Shown here: piece by piece, positions 14,624 through 22,892 of the stretch
How the letters are laid out: the number at the start of each line of letters is the position of its first letter
How positions within the stretch are numbered: position 1 is the stretch's first letter
DNA from: Micavibrio sp. UBA2020
GTDB taxonomy: Bacteria > Pseudomonadota > Alphaproteobacteria > Micavibrionales > UBA2020
Length of the DNA stretch: 31,523 nucleotides
Reading direction: 5' to 3'
NCBI GenBank assembly: GCA_002334985.1
Contig: DDBY01000202.1
Coordinates: 1-31,523 of the forward strand
The notes under the pieces: model-generated
Database searches by the model: none
What the model saw: only the letters and a program-made list of their open reading frames with translations
Told to the model about the DNA's origin: nothing
Position numbers and translations under genes: made by a program

Positions 14624-15074
14624 GCGTTCTGCTTTCTGTGATTTGGGTCAGCCCCGCATGGCCGCAGCCGGACGTGCGCGCCATATCCGACAGGCGCACA
14701 GCCTGCAGCGCGGCGCGGATGGCCTGATTAACGGGTGACCATTTGCCCTTGGCGGGGCATTTGGGCTCGGCGCGGCAAACATCATTTGCCCCCGCGCAGG
14801 AAACGATTGCGATAGGGCCGTCCAGCGCCTCGATAACGTCGCAGACGGAAGTTTCTTCTGCCGCAGCCGCAAGGCGGTAGCCGCCAGCCGCGCCGCGCAC
14901 GGATTCAACGAGTTTTTTACGCGCGAGCTTTTTGAGAACTTTCGCGACCGTCGGTTCAGGAATGCTCGTACGCTCCGCCAGCTGATGGGCACTGCGCGCG
15001 GCGCCATTGCCCTCGCGCGAAAGCTGCACCATCACGGCGACGGCATAATCTGTCAATTTTCCGAGTTTAATCAT
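14607..15074 (-). CDS. Rrf2-family (IscR/SufR-like) Fe-S regulator of the suf operon
   Basis: This 155-aa winged-helix regulator opens with [20 protein letters not shown]. The HTH is at about 28-58 ([20 protein letters not shown]), followed by the wing [11 protein letters not shown]. Three cysteines, C93, C100 and C106 ([17 protein letters not shown]), match the cluster-binding loop of IscR-like proteins. Such proteins sense Fe-S status and adjust suf expression. AGGAGAAGGA precedes the ATG. It is the first gene of the operon and overlaps sufB by 17 bp, so autoregulation is likely. Whether IscR, SufR or another Rrf2 name fits best cannot be settled by eye, so no symbol is given. Confidence 0.92.
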   Translation of the reverse strand: MIKLGKLTDYAVAVMVQLSREGNGAARSAHQLAERTSIPEPTVAKVLKKLARKKLVESVRGAAGGYRLAAAAEETSVCDVIEALDGPIAIVSCAGANDVCRAEPKCPAKGKWSPVNQAIRAALQAVRLSDMARTSGCGHAGLTQITESRTHADFK

Positions 15075-15125
15075 ATTCCTTCTCCTGCTCTTTGCGAAGG
15101 CAAAAGAGAACCTTTTCAGTCCGCT

Positions 15126-15187
15126 TTAATATTGGATTTTATATCTGTTTTTCAACAAAAATCGTAAGCGAACATAGCTGAATTCAG
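15126..15187 (-). promoter_or_regulatory. candidate suf promoter and nearby palindrome
   Basis: On the minus strand TTGAAA (15155-15150) and TATTAA (15131-15126) are separated by 18 bp, 52 bp before the regulator start. The palindrome CTGAATTCAG (15178-15187) lies just upstream and could be an operator. The 238-bp spacer also holds an imperfect hairpin, AATTGGGG / CCTCAATT (15214-15239), that may help end prfC transcription. Confidence 0.4.
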
Positions 15188-15312
15188 ACAGCCAAACAAA
15201 GAAATTCCGTCAAAATTGGGGTATCAAAGCACCTCAATTCAAGCGCGCGGCATAACCCCCTGAAAACAGAAGATTTTACCTATATAAGAAATTTATCGGT
15301 TGATAAAGAAAT

Positions 15313-16905
15313 CTACCCGACCACCTGCTCCTTGGTCGCAAGGAAGCGGATATCCGGCCAGTTTTCATTGGAATTGTCGAGGTGCCAGGCATTGCGCGCC
15401 AGAAACACCGGCTGGCCATCGTGGTCTTCGGCAATATTGGGCAGATTCTGGTCAATGAACTGCTCCAGCTTGTCCCGCTTGTCGCTTTCCAGCCAGCGCG
15501 CGGTATGCAGCGCCGCCTGTTCGAACCGCACGGGAAGGTTGTATTCGGTGCGGATACGGTCGGCCAGAATGTCGAACTGCAAGGGGCCGACGACACCGAC
15601 CACCCAGCTGGAATCCATGCGCGGTTTGAATACACGCGCCGCGCCCTCTTCCGCCAGCTGCAACAGCGCCTCGCCCAGATGCTTGGCGCGCAGCGGGTCA
15701 TCAAGGCGCACGCGCTGCAAATGCTCGGGCGCGAAGCTCGGGATACCTGTTGCGTGAAGAACCTCCCCCTCCGTCAGCGTATCGCCGATGCGCAGGTTGC
15801 CGTGGTTCGGAATGCCAATGATATCACCCGCGAAGGCATCTTCGGCCACGTCACGTTCCTGCGCGAAGAAGATAAGCGGGTTATGCACGGTAATCGCCTT
15901 GCCGCTGCGGATATGTTGCAGCTTCATGCCGCGCTTGAAATGGCCGGAGCTGAGGCGCGTGAAGGCGATGCGGTCGCGGTGTTTCGGGTCCATGTTCGCC
16001 TGAATTTTGAACACAAAACCGGTGACTTTTTTCTCGCCGGGTTCAATCAGGCGCTCGGCCGTCGGCTGCGGGCGCGGCGGCGGTGCAAGCGTGCGCAGGC
16101 CGTTCAGCATTTCACGCACGCCGAAATTATTGACGGCGGAGCCGAAAAATACCGGCGTCATGGTGCCTTCCAGATAGGCCTTGCGGTCAATTGGCTTGCA
16201 AAGCCCGCGTACCATGGCGATGTCTTCACGCAGCTTTTTAACAGCGTAATCAGGCAAAAGCGTATCCAGCTTCGGGTCGTCAATGCCCTGACACTGCTCC
16301 CCCTGGTCAGGACGTTCGCCCTTGCTGCGCGACATCAAAATCAGCTGGTCGTTGATAAGGTCATAACAGCCGAGGAATTCGCGCCCCATGCCAATCGGCC
16401 AGCTGGCCGGCGACACGTCAAGCGCCAGCGTCTGTTCGATTTCATCCAGCAGGTTGAAAGGGTCCTGCCCTTCGCGGTCGAGCTTGTTGATGAAAGTCGT
16501 AATCGGCATATCGCGCAGGCGGCAGACTTCGAACAATTTGCGCGTCTGGGTTTCAATCCCCTTGGCCGCGTCAATCACCATGATGGCGCTATCGACCGCC
16601 GTCAGCGTGCGGTAGGTATCTTCGGAAAAGTCTTCGTGGCCAGGCGTGTCCAGCAGGTTGAATTTGATGCCTTCGTATTCGAAAGTCATGACGGAGGACA
16701 CCACGGAAATCCCGCGCTCCTGCTCCACCTTCATCCAGTCGGAGCGTGCGTGGCGCGCTTCCTTGCGCGCCTTGACCGCGCCCGCCATCTGGATGGCACC
16801 GCCGAACAGCAGCAGTTTTTCCGTCAGCGTGGTTTTACCCGCGTCAGGGTGCGCGATGATGGCGAAGGTGCGGCGGCGTTCGATTTCGTCTTCGATGGTC
16901 AGCAT
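15313..16905 (-). CDS. prfC: peptide chain release factor 3
   Basis: RF3 is a GTPase that removes RF1/RF2 from the ribosome after termination. The GTPase motifs are clear: G1 AHPDAGKTTLTEKLL (18-32), GISVVSSVMTFEYEG in switch I, G3 LLDTPGHEDFSEDTYR, and G4 FINKLDREGQDP. The later domains include FKIQANMDPKHRDRIAFTRL, which marks RF3 rather than EF-G, and VVGVVGPLQFDILADRI. Length (530 aa) is right. The ribosome site is weak. It is divergent from the pseudouridine synthase gene, with 122 bp between them, and no partner gene is evident. Confidence 0.96.
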   Translation of the reverse strand: MLTIEDEIERRRTFAIIAHPDAGKTTLTEKLLLFGGAIQMAGAVKARKEARHARSDWMKVEQERGISVVSSVMTFEYEGIKFNLLDTPGHEDFSEDTYRTLTAVDSAIMVIDAAKGIETQTRKLFEVCRLRDMPITTFINKLDREGQDPFNLLDEIEQTLALDVSPASWPIGMGREFLGCYDLINDQLILMSRSKGERPDQGEQCQGIDDPKLDTLLPDYAVKKLREDIAMVRGLCKPIDRKAYLEGTMTPVFFGSAVNNFGVREMLNGLRTLAPPPRPQPTAERLIEPGEKKVTGFVFKIQANMDPKHRDRIAFTRLSSGHFKRGMKLQHIRSGKAITVHNPLIFFAQERDVAEDAFAGDIIGIPNHGNLRIGDTLTEGEVLHATGIPSFAPEHLQRVRLDDPLRAKHLGEALLQLAEEGAARVFKPRMDSSWVVGVVGPLQFDILADRIRTEYNLPVRFEQAALHTARWLESDKRDKLEQFIDQNLPNIAEDHDGQPVFLARNAWHLDNSNENWPDIRFLATKEQVVG

Positions 16906-17027
16906 GTCTTTTTACCAAATTTCTGTCCGCGTCTTTGTAATGCAGCCACCGCCCAAGCGCAATACATAATATTTTCAATGTGATAAAAGCCTTCGCCAAG
17001 CGCCCGAAAAGCCGCTAAAACAGGGGC

Positions 17028-17738
17028 ATGGACCATGTACCCGTATATGAAATGGACGATGCCGAACTGATGTCGCGAATCCTGCTGCGCGACCAGCTGG
17101 TGATTGTCATCGACAAACCCGTGAATATCCCCGTGCACGCCGGCCCCAAAGGCGGGCCGAGCTTTGAAGATTATTTCCCAAAACTGCAATTCGGGTACAA
17201 GGAAATGCCGCGCCTTGCCCACCGGCTTGACCGCGACACCAGCGGCTGCCTTGTGCTGGGGCGCAACGACCGCGGGCTGCGCCGTATGGGCAAACTGTTT
17301 GAATCAGGCCAGATACAAAAAACCTATTGGGCGGTCGCCAGCCGCACGCCGAAAAAAGCCGAAGGCATCATCGACACGCCCCTGCGCAAAGTGAAACTGC
17401 CCAAGGGCTGGAGCATGCAGCCCTGCGGCATCAACGACCCCGAAGCGCAAAGCGCCGTCACCGGATATAAAGTTCTTGAAACTTATGCAGACGGCCGCGC
17501 GCTACTCGAAATGACACCGCAGACGGGACGCACGCACCAGATACGCGTGCATCTGCAATCCATCGATTGCCCGATTGTCGGTGACTGGCTTTATGGCGAA
17601 AATGTGGACAGACCGGACAGCGGGCAATTCCCCCTGCTCCACCTGCATGCACGGCGGATTGTTATCCCGCTATACGCAGACCAGCCGCCCCTCGACGTTA
17701 CCGCCGCCGCGCCTGCGCATTTCGGCATCAAAGATTAA
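17028..17738 (+). CDS. RluA-family pseudouridine synthase
   Basis: The enzyme isomerises uridine to pseudouridine in rRNA or tRNA. The catalytic motif HRLDRDTSGCLVLGR has its Asp at 68. Other family blocks are LVIVIDKPVNIPVHAG (24-39), IQKTYWAV, PQTGRTHQIRVHLQSIDCPI followed by VGDWLYG, and HLHARRIVIPL. There is no S4 domain, and the protein is short (236 aa), as in RluA/TruC-type enzymes. The target site cannot be assigned. The first Met lies only 2 nt after AGGGG, so initiation could instead be at M9 (17052). Its 3' end overlaps the convergent alcohol dehydrogenase gene by 4 bp. Confidence 0.9.
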   Translation: MDHVPVYEMDDAELMSRILLRDQLVIVIDKPVNIPVHAGPKGGPSFEDYFPKLQFGYKEMPRLAHRLDRDTSGCLVLGRNDRGLRRMGKLFESGQIQKTYWAVASRTPKKAEGIIDTPLRKVKLPKGWSMQPCGINDPEAQSAVTGYKVLETYADGRALLEMTPQTGRTHQIRVHLQSIDCPIVGDWLYGENVDRPDSGQFPLLHLHARRIVIPLYADQPPLDVTAAAPAHFGIKD

Positions 17739-18934
17739 GCCGCCACGCGGTTTTCGGTGAGGTCGCCCGCGCAGGCCTTGATGAAGATTTGCGTGTAATC
17801 TTCCGCGCTCAGTTGAACGGGGTTGCCGCCGGCGGACGGATCTTCGGTCGCCATGCGGCCGACAACATCCGCGCGGTCGTCCGGAACGCCGATAGCGGCC
17901 AGCGTGTTTTCGATACCAAGGCGTTTCCTGAAATCCATCACCCATGCCAGCACGGCGTCATAGCCTGACGTTTTCACCGGCAGGTTGAGCACGCGCGCAA
18001 GAATATCCATCCGCTCCCCGATAAACGCGCGGTTGCGCACCATGACATAGGGCAGCAAGATGGCGTTCAAAAGCCCGTGCGGCTTGTCATACAGACCGCC
18101 GAGGGGATGCGCCAGCGCATGCACGCCGCCAAGGCCTTTCTGGAATGCAGCTGCCCCCATCGATGCGGCCGCCAGCATGTGGGCGCGCGCCTCGATATCC
18201 TTGCCGTCATCATACGCACGCGGCAGGTAATCCGCGACAAGGCGCATGCCTTCAAGCGCGATGCCGTCCGCAAGCGGATGAAAGCCGGGCGCGCAGAACG
18301 CTTCGAAGCAATGCACGAAAGCGTCAACGCCCGTCGCCGCCGTGATATGCGGCGGCAGGCCGACGGTCAGTTCAGGGTCGGAAATGACCAATGATGGCAG
18401 CATTTTCGGGTGGAAAATGATTTTCTTTTCGTGGGTATCTTCGTTGGTGATGATGCTGGCGCGGCCAACTTCGCTGCCCGTGCCTGCCGTTGTCGGGACG
18501 GCAATCACCGGCGCCATGGTTTTTTCATTCACGCGGAGGTAGTTATCCCCCTCGTCCACGAAATCCCACAGCGGGCGGTCCTGCCCGACCATCAGCGCCA
18601 CGGCCTTCGCCGCGTCAAGCCCGCTGCCGCCACCAAAAGCAATCACGCCGTCGTGCCCGCCCTGCTTATAGGCGGCCACACCCGCCATGACATTCGCGCC
18701 CGTCGGGTTCGGCTTGATATCCGCAAACAGCGCCGTTTCAATGCCTGCATCGCGGTTGATTTTAAGCGCGCCCAGCGTAATCGGATGCGCCTGCAACCCC
18801 GCATCCGTCATCAAAATCGGCTTTTTCATGCCAAGGCTGCGGCAAAATTCCGGCAACCGCGCGATAGAACCGGGGCCGAAAATAACGCGCGTCGGATAAT
18901 TCCAGTTACCTTTAAGGATTTTGCTGTCAGACAT
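17735..18934 (-). CDS. iron-containing alcohol dehydrogenase
   Basis: This is a group III (iron-dependent) NAD(P)-linked alcohol dehydrogenase of 399 aa. The nucleotide motif GGGSGLDAAKA lies at 101-111, then PTTAGTGSEVGRASII. The metal ligands fit the FucO pattern: D204 and H208 (TGVDAFVHCFEAF), H272 (GLGGVHALAHPLGG) and H286 (DKPHGLLNAILLPYVM). The substrate alcohol is unknown. AGGAG precedes the ATG. It is the third gene, 26 bp after the aldehyde dehydrogenase, in a run that begins with a glutamine-synthetase-like ligase. That suggests it oxidises an amine-bearing alcohol or reduces the matching aldehyde. Confidence 0.92.
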   Translation of the reverse strand: MSDSKILKGNWNYPTRVIFGPGSIARLPEFCRSLGMKKPILMTDAGLQAHPITLGALKINRDAGIETALFADIKPNPTGANVMAGVAAYKQGGHDGVIAFGGGSGLDAAKAVALMVGQDRPLWDFVDEGDNYLRVNEKTMAPVIAVPTTAGTGSEVGRASIITNEDTHEKKIIFHPKMLPSLVISDPELTVGLPPHITAATGVDAFVHCFEAFCAPGFHPLADGIALEGMRLVADYLPRAYDDGKDIEARAHMLAAASMGAAAFQKGLGGVHALAHPLGGLYDKPHGLLNAILLPYVMVRNRAFIGERMDILARVLNLPVKTSGYDAVLAWVMDFRKRLGIENTLAAIGVPDDRADVVGRMATEDPSAGGNPVQLSAEDYTQIFIKACAGDLTENRVAA

Positions 18935-18960
18935 AAAAAAACTCCTGATTTTAAAAACGC

Positions 18961-20379
18961 TTAGATTTTATGGCGCAAGTGGAAACCTTTCGGACGCGTC
19001 AGGCTTTCGAAGCACAGCACCGACAACGACGCACCGCGCCCCGTATCCTTCACGCCCGTCCACGGCAGCGCAGGGTCAACGTAATCGCAGCGGTTCATGA
19101 AAACTGTTCCCGTTTCAAGCAGGTTGCCGATATTTTCCGCCGCATCCATATCCTGCGTCCAGACAGATGCCGTCAGCCCGAAATCGCTATCGTTCATCAG
19201 CTTGAGCGCCTCTTCGTCCGACGATACCTTCATGATATTGACGGTGGGACCGAAGGTTTCTTCGCGCTGCGCGCGCATGCTGTGGGTGACGTTCACCAAA
19301 ACCTGCGGCGCCAGATAGGGCGTGCCCGCGCGGCTTTCGGGGAACAGCTTTTCGTCAATCAAGGCCTTCGCGCCCTGCGCCACAGCATCGGCTGTTTGCG
19401 CACGCACGAAATCCGCCGCCGCCGTGCGCACCATCGGGCCGAGGGTGGTCGCCGCATCCAGCGGGTTGCCGAGGACGTATTTCTTGGCCAGCTCCACCGC
19501 CCCTTCGACGAAATCGTCGAACAGGTCGGCATGCACATAAATGCGTTCAATACCGCAGCAGCACTGGCCGGAGTTAAAAAACGCGCCATCGACCAGATTT
19601 TCAATCGCGTAGTGCAAATTGGCATCAGGGCGGACATAGGCAGGGTCTTTACCGCCCAGCTCCAGCCCTGCAACGATGAATTTATTGCTGATAGCGCGCT
19701 GCACTGTATGGCCGGCGCGCACGCCGCCCGTAAAATTCACGAAATCAACCCGCGCATCGGCCATCAGCTTTTCGGCATCTTCATGGCTGAGGTCGAGGAA
19801 CTGGAACAACCCCTCCGGCAAACCGGCTTCTTTGAACGCAGCGGCGAAACGGTCGGCGCACAGCGGCGTTTGTGCAGAATGTTTCAGCACAACCGCATTG
19901 CCCGCCAGCAGCGCCGGCACAATCGTATTCACCGACGTCAGATAAGGATAATTCCACGGGGCGATAATGGCGACCACGCCAACGGGCTCGCGCCGAATAA
20001 AACGTTTAAAGCCCTCGCGCGCTTCGGGCACGATATCTGCCAGCGCCTTGGGCGCCAGCTCGACCATATAGCGGATACGCTCGCACATCGCGCCCGTAAT
20101 CTCGCCGGGGGTGTAGCGCACGGGGCGGCCCATCTGCCATGTCAGCTCCGTGCCGATTTCCGGCGCCTTGGCGACCAGCGCATCCATGAATTTCAGCATG
20201 ATTTTCTGCTTGTCGGCCATGGGCACGAAACGCCATGCGCGCTGCGCTTTTTTGGCCTTATCCAGCGCGGTGTCGATATCCTTCGCCCCTTGCAGCGGAC
20301 GTTCGACGAAAATGCTGCCATCCACGGGCGATACCGTGCGCAGTATGTTGTCTGTATTTTTAGCGGCGGCTTGAGCCAT
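18961..20379 (-). CDS. NAD(P)-dependent aldehyde dehydrogenase
   Basis: This ALDH-superfamily enzyme (472 aa) oxidises an aldehyde to the acid. It carries GVVAIIAPWNYPYLTSVNTI, FTGGVRAGHTVQRAI, the general-base Glu in AGLELGGKDPAYVRPDA (E240) and the nucleophile in FFNSGQCCCGIERIYVH (C274 by the GQxC rule). The QREETFGPTVNI block and the C-terminal FESLTRPKGFHL are also family features. AAGGAGATAATC sits directly before the ATG. It starts 10 bp after the ligase gene and ends 26 bp before the alcohol dehydrogenase, so all three are probably one operon. Substrate inference rests on this context. Confidence 0.93.
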   Translation of the reverse strand: MAQAAAKNTDNILRTVSPVDGSIFVERPLQGAKDIDTALDKAKKAQRAWRFVPMADKQKIMLKFMDALVAKAPEIGTELTWQMGRPVRYTPGEITGAMCERIRYMVELAPKALADIVPEAREGFKRFIRREPVGVVAIIAPWNYPYLTSVNTIVPALLAGNAVVLKHSAQTPLCADRFAAAFKEAGLPEGLFQFLDLSHEDAEKLMADARVDFVNFTGGVRAGHTVQRAISNKFIVAGLELGGKDPAYVRPDANLHYAIENLVDGAFFNSGQCCCGIERIYVHADLFDDFVEGAVELAKKYVLGNPLDAATTLGPMVRTAAADFVRAQTADAVAQGAKALIDEKLFPESRAGTPYLAPQVLVNVTHSMRAQREETFGPTVNIMKVSSDEEALKLMNDSDFGLTASVWTQDMDAAENIGNLLETGTVFMNRCDYVDPALPWTGVKDTGRGASLSVLCFESLTRPKGFHLRHKI

Positions 20380-20389
20380 GATTATCTCC

Positions 20390-21769
20390 TTAAATGATTT
20401 CGAAATAGCGGGACAGTTCCCAGCTGGTGATGTTTTTGCGGAATTCGCGCTCTTCCCATTCGCGCGATTGCGCGTAATGCGTCACGAAATCCTTGCCGAA
20501 CAATTCGTTTGCAGCCTTGGATTTGCGCAGGCGGCCTGCGGCTTCGCTCAAGGTCTGCGGCAACGACAGTTTTTCAGGGAAAGTCTGGTCGTAGGCATTG
20601 CCCGTTACGATTTCAGTGGGTTCAATCTTGTTCTCAATCCCCCAAAGGCCGGAGCCGATGGATGCAGCAAGCGCGATATACGGGTTGATGTCCGCCGCCG
20701 CGATGCGGTATTCAACACGCTGCGATTTTTCGCTGCCCGGAATAACGCGCAGCGCCGTGGTGCGGTTTTCAACGCCCCATGTCGCCGATGTCGGCGCCCA
20801 GAAGCCCGGCACCAAGCGGCTATAGCTGTTGACCGTCGATGCGACCATGGCCAGCACCTCCGGCATCAAAGCCTGCTGCCCGCCCACGAACCAGCGCATT
20901 TTGTCGGACATATTGTGTTTTTTCTTGGCATCGTGAAAAACGGGCTTGCCCGTTTTCTTGTCTTGCAGCGACAGATGGATATGGCCGGACTGCCCCGGCC
21001 AGTCGTTTGACCATTTGGCCATAAACGTCGCCATCCACCCGCGTTTTTGCGCCAGCACCTTGGTAAAGGTTTTGAACAGTGCGGCGCGGTCGGCGGCCTC
21101 CAGCGCATCGGCATAGAGCAGCGCGGCTTCTAAAACGCCGGGGCCGGTTTCAGTGTGCAGCCCCTCGATGGGGATATTCATGTCTTTGCACATATTCAGA
21201 AGTTCATGGTAAAAATCCGCATGCACCGAATTGCGCAAAACGGAATAGCCGAAATAGCCGGGCGTGATGGGCTTTAGACCGCGGTAGCCTTTTTCGCGCA
21301 CGCTGTGCGGCGTTTCTTCGAACACAAAAAATTCAAATTCACAGGCGGCGGTGACGCCATAGCCCATGTCGTCTGCGCGCTTCAAAACACGCTTCAGCAA
21401 ATTGCGCGGACAGACGGTTTCGGCCTTGCCTGCAAATTCGGCGATGAAAAAAGGCACATTGTTTTCGAACGGCAGCGCACGCACGCTTTCCGTCACCACC
21501 CGCGCCGCCGCATCCGGATAGGCCGTGTGCCAGCCGGTGAAGGTCGCACTGTCGTAAAGCTGGTCGTTTGAATCCCAGCCGAAAACGACATCACAAAAGC
21601 CGAATCCGCTATCGAGCGCAGAAATGAATTTATCGACCGCCATATATTTGCCGCGCAAAATACCGTCGATATCGAATGCACCGACCTTGACGTATTCGAC
21701 TTTGTGCTGGCGCAGGCCTTTTTTAATGTCCGCAGCCGTCTTGCGACCGAAAACCTTGGCGACATCCAT
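20390..21769 (-). CDS. glutamine-synthetase-family ligase, probable gamma-glutamyl-amine synthetase
   Basis: The 459-aa protein has the glutamine synthetase fold. The catalytic Glu is in TAACEFEFFVFEE, then THTETGPGVLEAALLYAD (seen as LHTETGPGVLE), the ATP-site His in GQSGHIHLSLQ, the NSYSRLVPGFWAPTSATWGV loop, and RVEYRIAAADINPYIALAAS. The adenylylation loop of housekeeping GlnA is absent. The N-terminus (VEYVKVGAFDIDGILRGKYM) matches the PuuA/GlnA4-like paralogues that join glutamate to amines. With an alcohol and an aldehyde dehydrogenase downstream, a likely role is activation of an amino-alcohol such as ethanolamine. No amidase gene is seen here. GGGAG lies about 8 nt before the ATG. Confidence 0.88.
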   Translation of the reverse strand: MDVAKVFGRKTAADIKKGLRQHKVEYVKVGAFDIDGILRGKYMAVDKFISALDSGFGFCDVVFGWDSNDQLYDSATFTGWHTAYPDAAARVVTESVRALPFENNVPFFIAEFAGKAETVCPRNLLKRVLKRADDMGYGVTAACEFEFFVFEETPHSVREKGYRGLKPITPGYFGYSVLRNSVHADFYHELLNMCKDMNIPIEGLHTETGPGVLEAALLYADALEAADRAALFKTFTKVLAQKRGWMATFMAKWSNDWPGQSGHIHLSLQDKKTGKPVFHDAKKKHNMSDKMRWFVGGQQALMPEVLAMVASTVNSYSRLVPGFWAPTSATWGVENRTTALRVIPGSEKSQRVEYRIAAADINPYIALAASIGSGLWGIENKIEPTEIVTGNAYDQTFPEKLSLPQTLSEAAGRLRKSKAANELFGKDFVTHYAQSREWEEREFRKNITSWELSRYFEII

Positions 21770-21801
21770 GGTGGCAACTCCCGTTTCTGTGGAACGGTGA
21801 T

Positions 21802-21830
21802 AGTATATAATCTGAGGCTCCGCCCTCCAA
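21802..21830 (-). promoter_or_regulatory. promoter of the ligase-ALDH-ADH operon
   Basis: On the minus strand TTGGAG (21830-21825), a 17-bp spacer and TATACT (21807-21802) form a good sigma-70-like promoter. The predicted start site is about 25 nt before the ATG at 21769. Confidence 0.55.
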
Positions 21831-21857
21831 TGGGGGATTATGTTTGCATAACGCGCG

Positions 21858-22358
21858 CTAACCGCCGCGGTTCAGCCACCAGAACGCGCCATTCAGCACC
21901 GCAGCAAAAAGCGTCCAGGCAAAAGGCGGTAGCAACAAAAGCGCCGCGCGCCTTACCTCACGCCAACAAAGCGCCAAGATTACCGCCGTCACGATATTCA
22001 TGGCGATAATCCATATAAAGCCGGCGAGCAGCTGCCCGCCCGTGAAGAAAATAAAACTCCAGCTCCAGTTCAGCGCCATATAAAGCGCGAACAAATATAC
22101 GCGGCGTTTTCCCGCTGCACCGCCCACACCGCGCGCGGACCATATATAAAATCCGGCAGCGGCGATAAGCGCATAAAGCAGTGTCCACATCACAGGAAAC
22201 ACAAAGTTCGGCGGCGTAAACCACGGCCGCGCCAGCGCCGCATACCACCCATCGACCTCGGGCCGCGTGATGTAACCGATAGCCGCGGATACGGCTTCGA
22301 ACACCGCAACCCACAAGATAATTTGCAAAATTCTGCTTTCTGACAGCCGCTTTTCCAC
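21858..22358 (-). CDS. tspO: TspO/MBR-family membrane protein
   Basis: This is a five-helix membrane protein of 166 aa. Family marks are WYAALARPWFTPPNFVFPVM (38-57), WTLLYALIAAAGFYIW, and LFALYMALNWSWSFIFFTGG, whose NWSW turn is typical. TspO proteins bind porphyrins and act in tetrapyrrole and stress responses in the inner or outer membrane. The loop before helix 2 and the LNW-W motif support the call strongly. The gene is divergent from the metal module (72-bp spacer) and lies 88 bp before the ligase operon in the same direction. Confidence 0.93.
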   Translation of the reverse strand: MEKRLSESRILQIILWVAVFEAVSAAIGYITRPEVDGWYAALARPWFTPPNFVFPVMWTLLYALIAAAGFYIWSARGVGGAAGKRRVYLFALYMALNWSWSFIFFTGGQLLAGFIWIIAMNIVTAVILALCWREVRRAALLLLPPFAWTLFAAVLNGAFWWLNRGG

Positions 22359-22394
22359 AAAACACCTTTTAATTCAATACTTACTGCACAGTTT

Positions 22395-22424
22395 TTGCCA
22401 CGTTATATGGAGGCATGCTAGTAT
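22395..22424 (+). promoter_or_regulatory. promoter of the metal module; transcript may be leaderless
   Basis: TTGCCA (22395-22400), an 18-bp spacer and TAGTAT (22419-22424) form a plausible promoter. Its predicted start site coincides with the ATG at 22431. The only GGAGG (22409-22413) is 17 nt from the ATG, too far to be a usual ribosome site. Confidence 0.4.
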
Positions 22425-22430
22425 AGAACA

Positions 22431-22826
22431 ATGGGTAAGATAAAAAAATCCATCGGTGTTTTCGCCATTTTTTGCATGCTGACGGGGCTCGCGCCGCTCG
22501 GCGACCACAAGTGCGCGCACGCGGCGGAAACAGCCGCCGCAACCGTTGAAATAGAAATAACAGCAGACGTACAAGAACCGCCCTGCCCCATGCACGCGCA
22601 AGCAGGGAAGGAAAAACAACAACACGCCAAGCAAGATGCCAAAACCGGTGCGGATTGCTGCGGCGATACCTGCGCTTGCGGCATGGGGAATTGCCACATG
22701 GCCCCCGTACTCCCTGCGCAGGCCGCGTTGTACATTAACATTTCGGGAAAAACGGGCACCACCGCACACCATACGCCCCTTCATGGCGTCACCCCCGAAT
22801 TACCAACCCCTCCCCCAAAAGCCTGA
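22431..22826 (+). CDS. secreted Cys/His-rich putative metal-binding protein
   Basis: This 131-aa protein has a signal peptide (IKKSIGVFAIFCMLTGLAPL, then a cleavage region near AHAA, about 31). Two metal-ligand clusters follow: PPCPMH (51-55) and DCCGDTCACGMGNCHMAP (75-92), with His-rich linkers between and after. No enzyme domain is visible. The pattern suggests binding of copper, mercury or a similar thiophilic metal in the periplasm. It is the first gene of a four-gene run containing a secreted HMA protein and a MerT-like membrane protein, which supports a metal role. Similar His/Cys-rich proteins, some labelled DUF2946, occur next to metal transporters, but I cannot confirm membership by eye. 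Confidence 0.7.
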   Translation: MGKIKKSIGVFAIFCMLTGLAPLGDHKCAHAAETAAATVEIEITADVQEPPCPMHAQAGKEKQQHAKQDAKTGADCCGDTCACGMGNCHMAPVLPAQAALYINISGKTGTTAHHTPLHGVTPELPTPPPKA

Positions 22827-22892
22827 CCCTTCTTTATTAATCGGCGCGGATATTTCCGCGCACGTTTTCTATTGCAAGAAGGAGTGTCTTCA

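Noticed and set aside
15382..16983. A 533-codon plus-strand frame opposite prfC
   Set aside because: prfC is certain; the antisense product has shadow composition and no motif or ribosome site.
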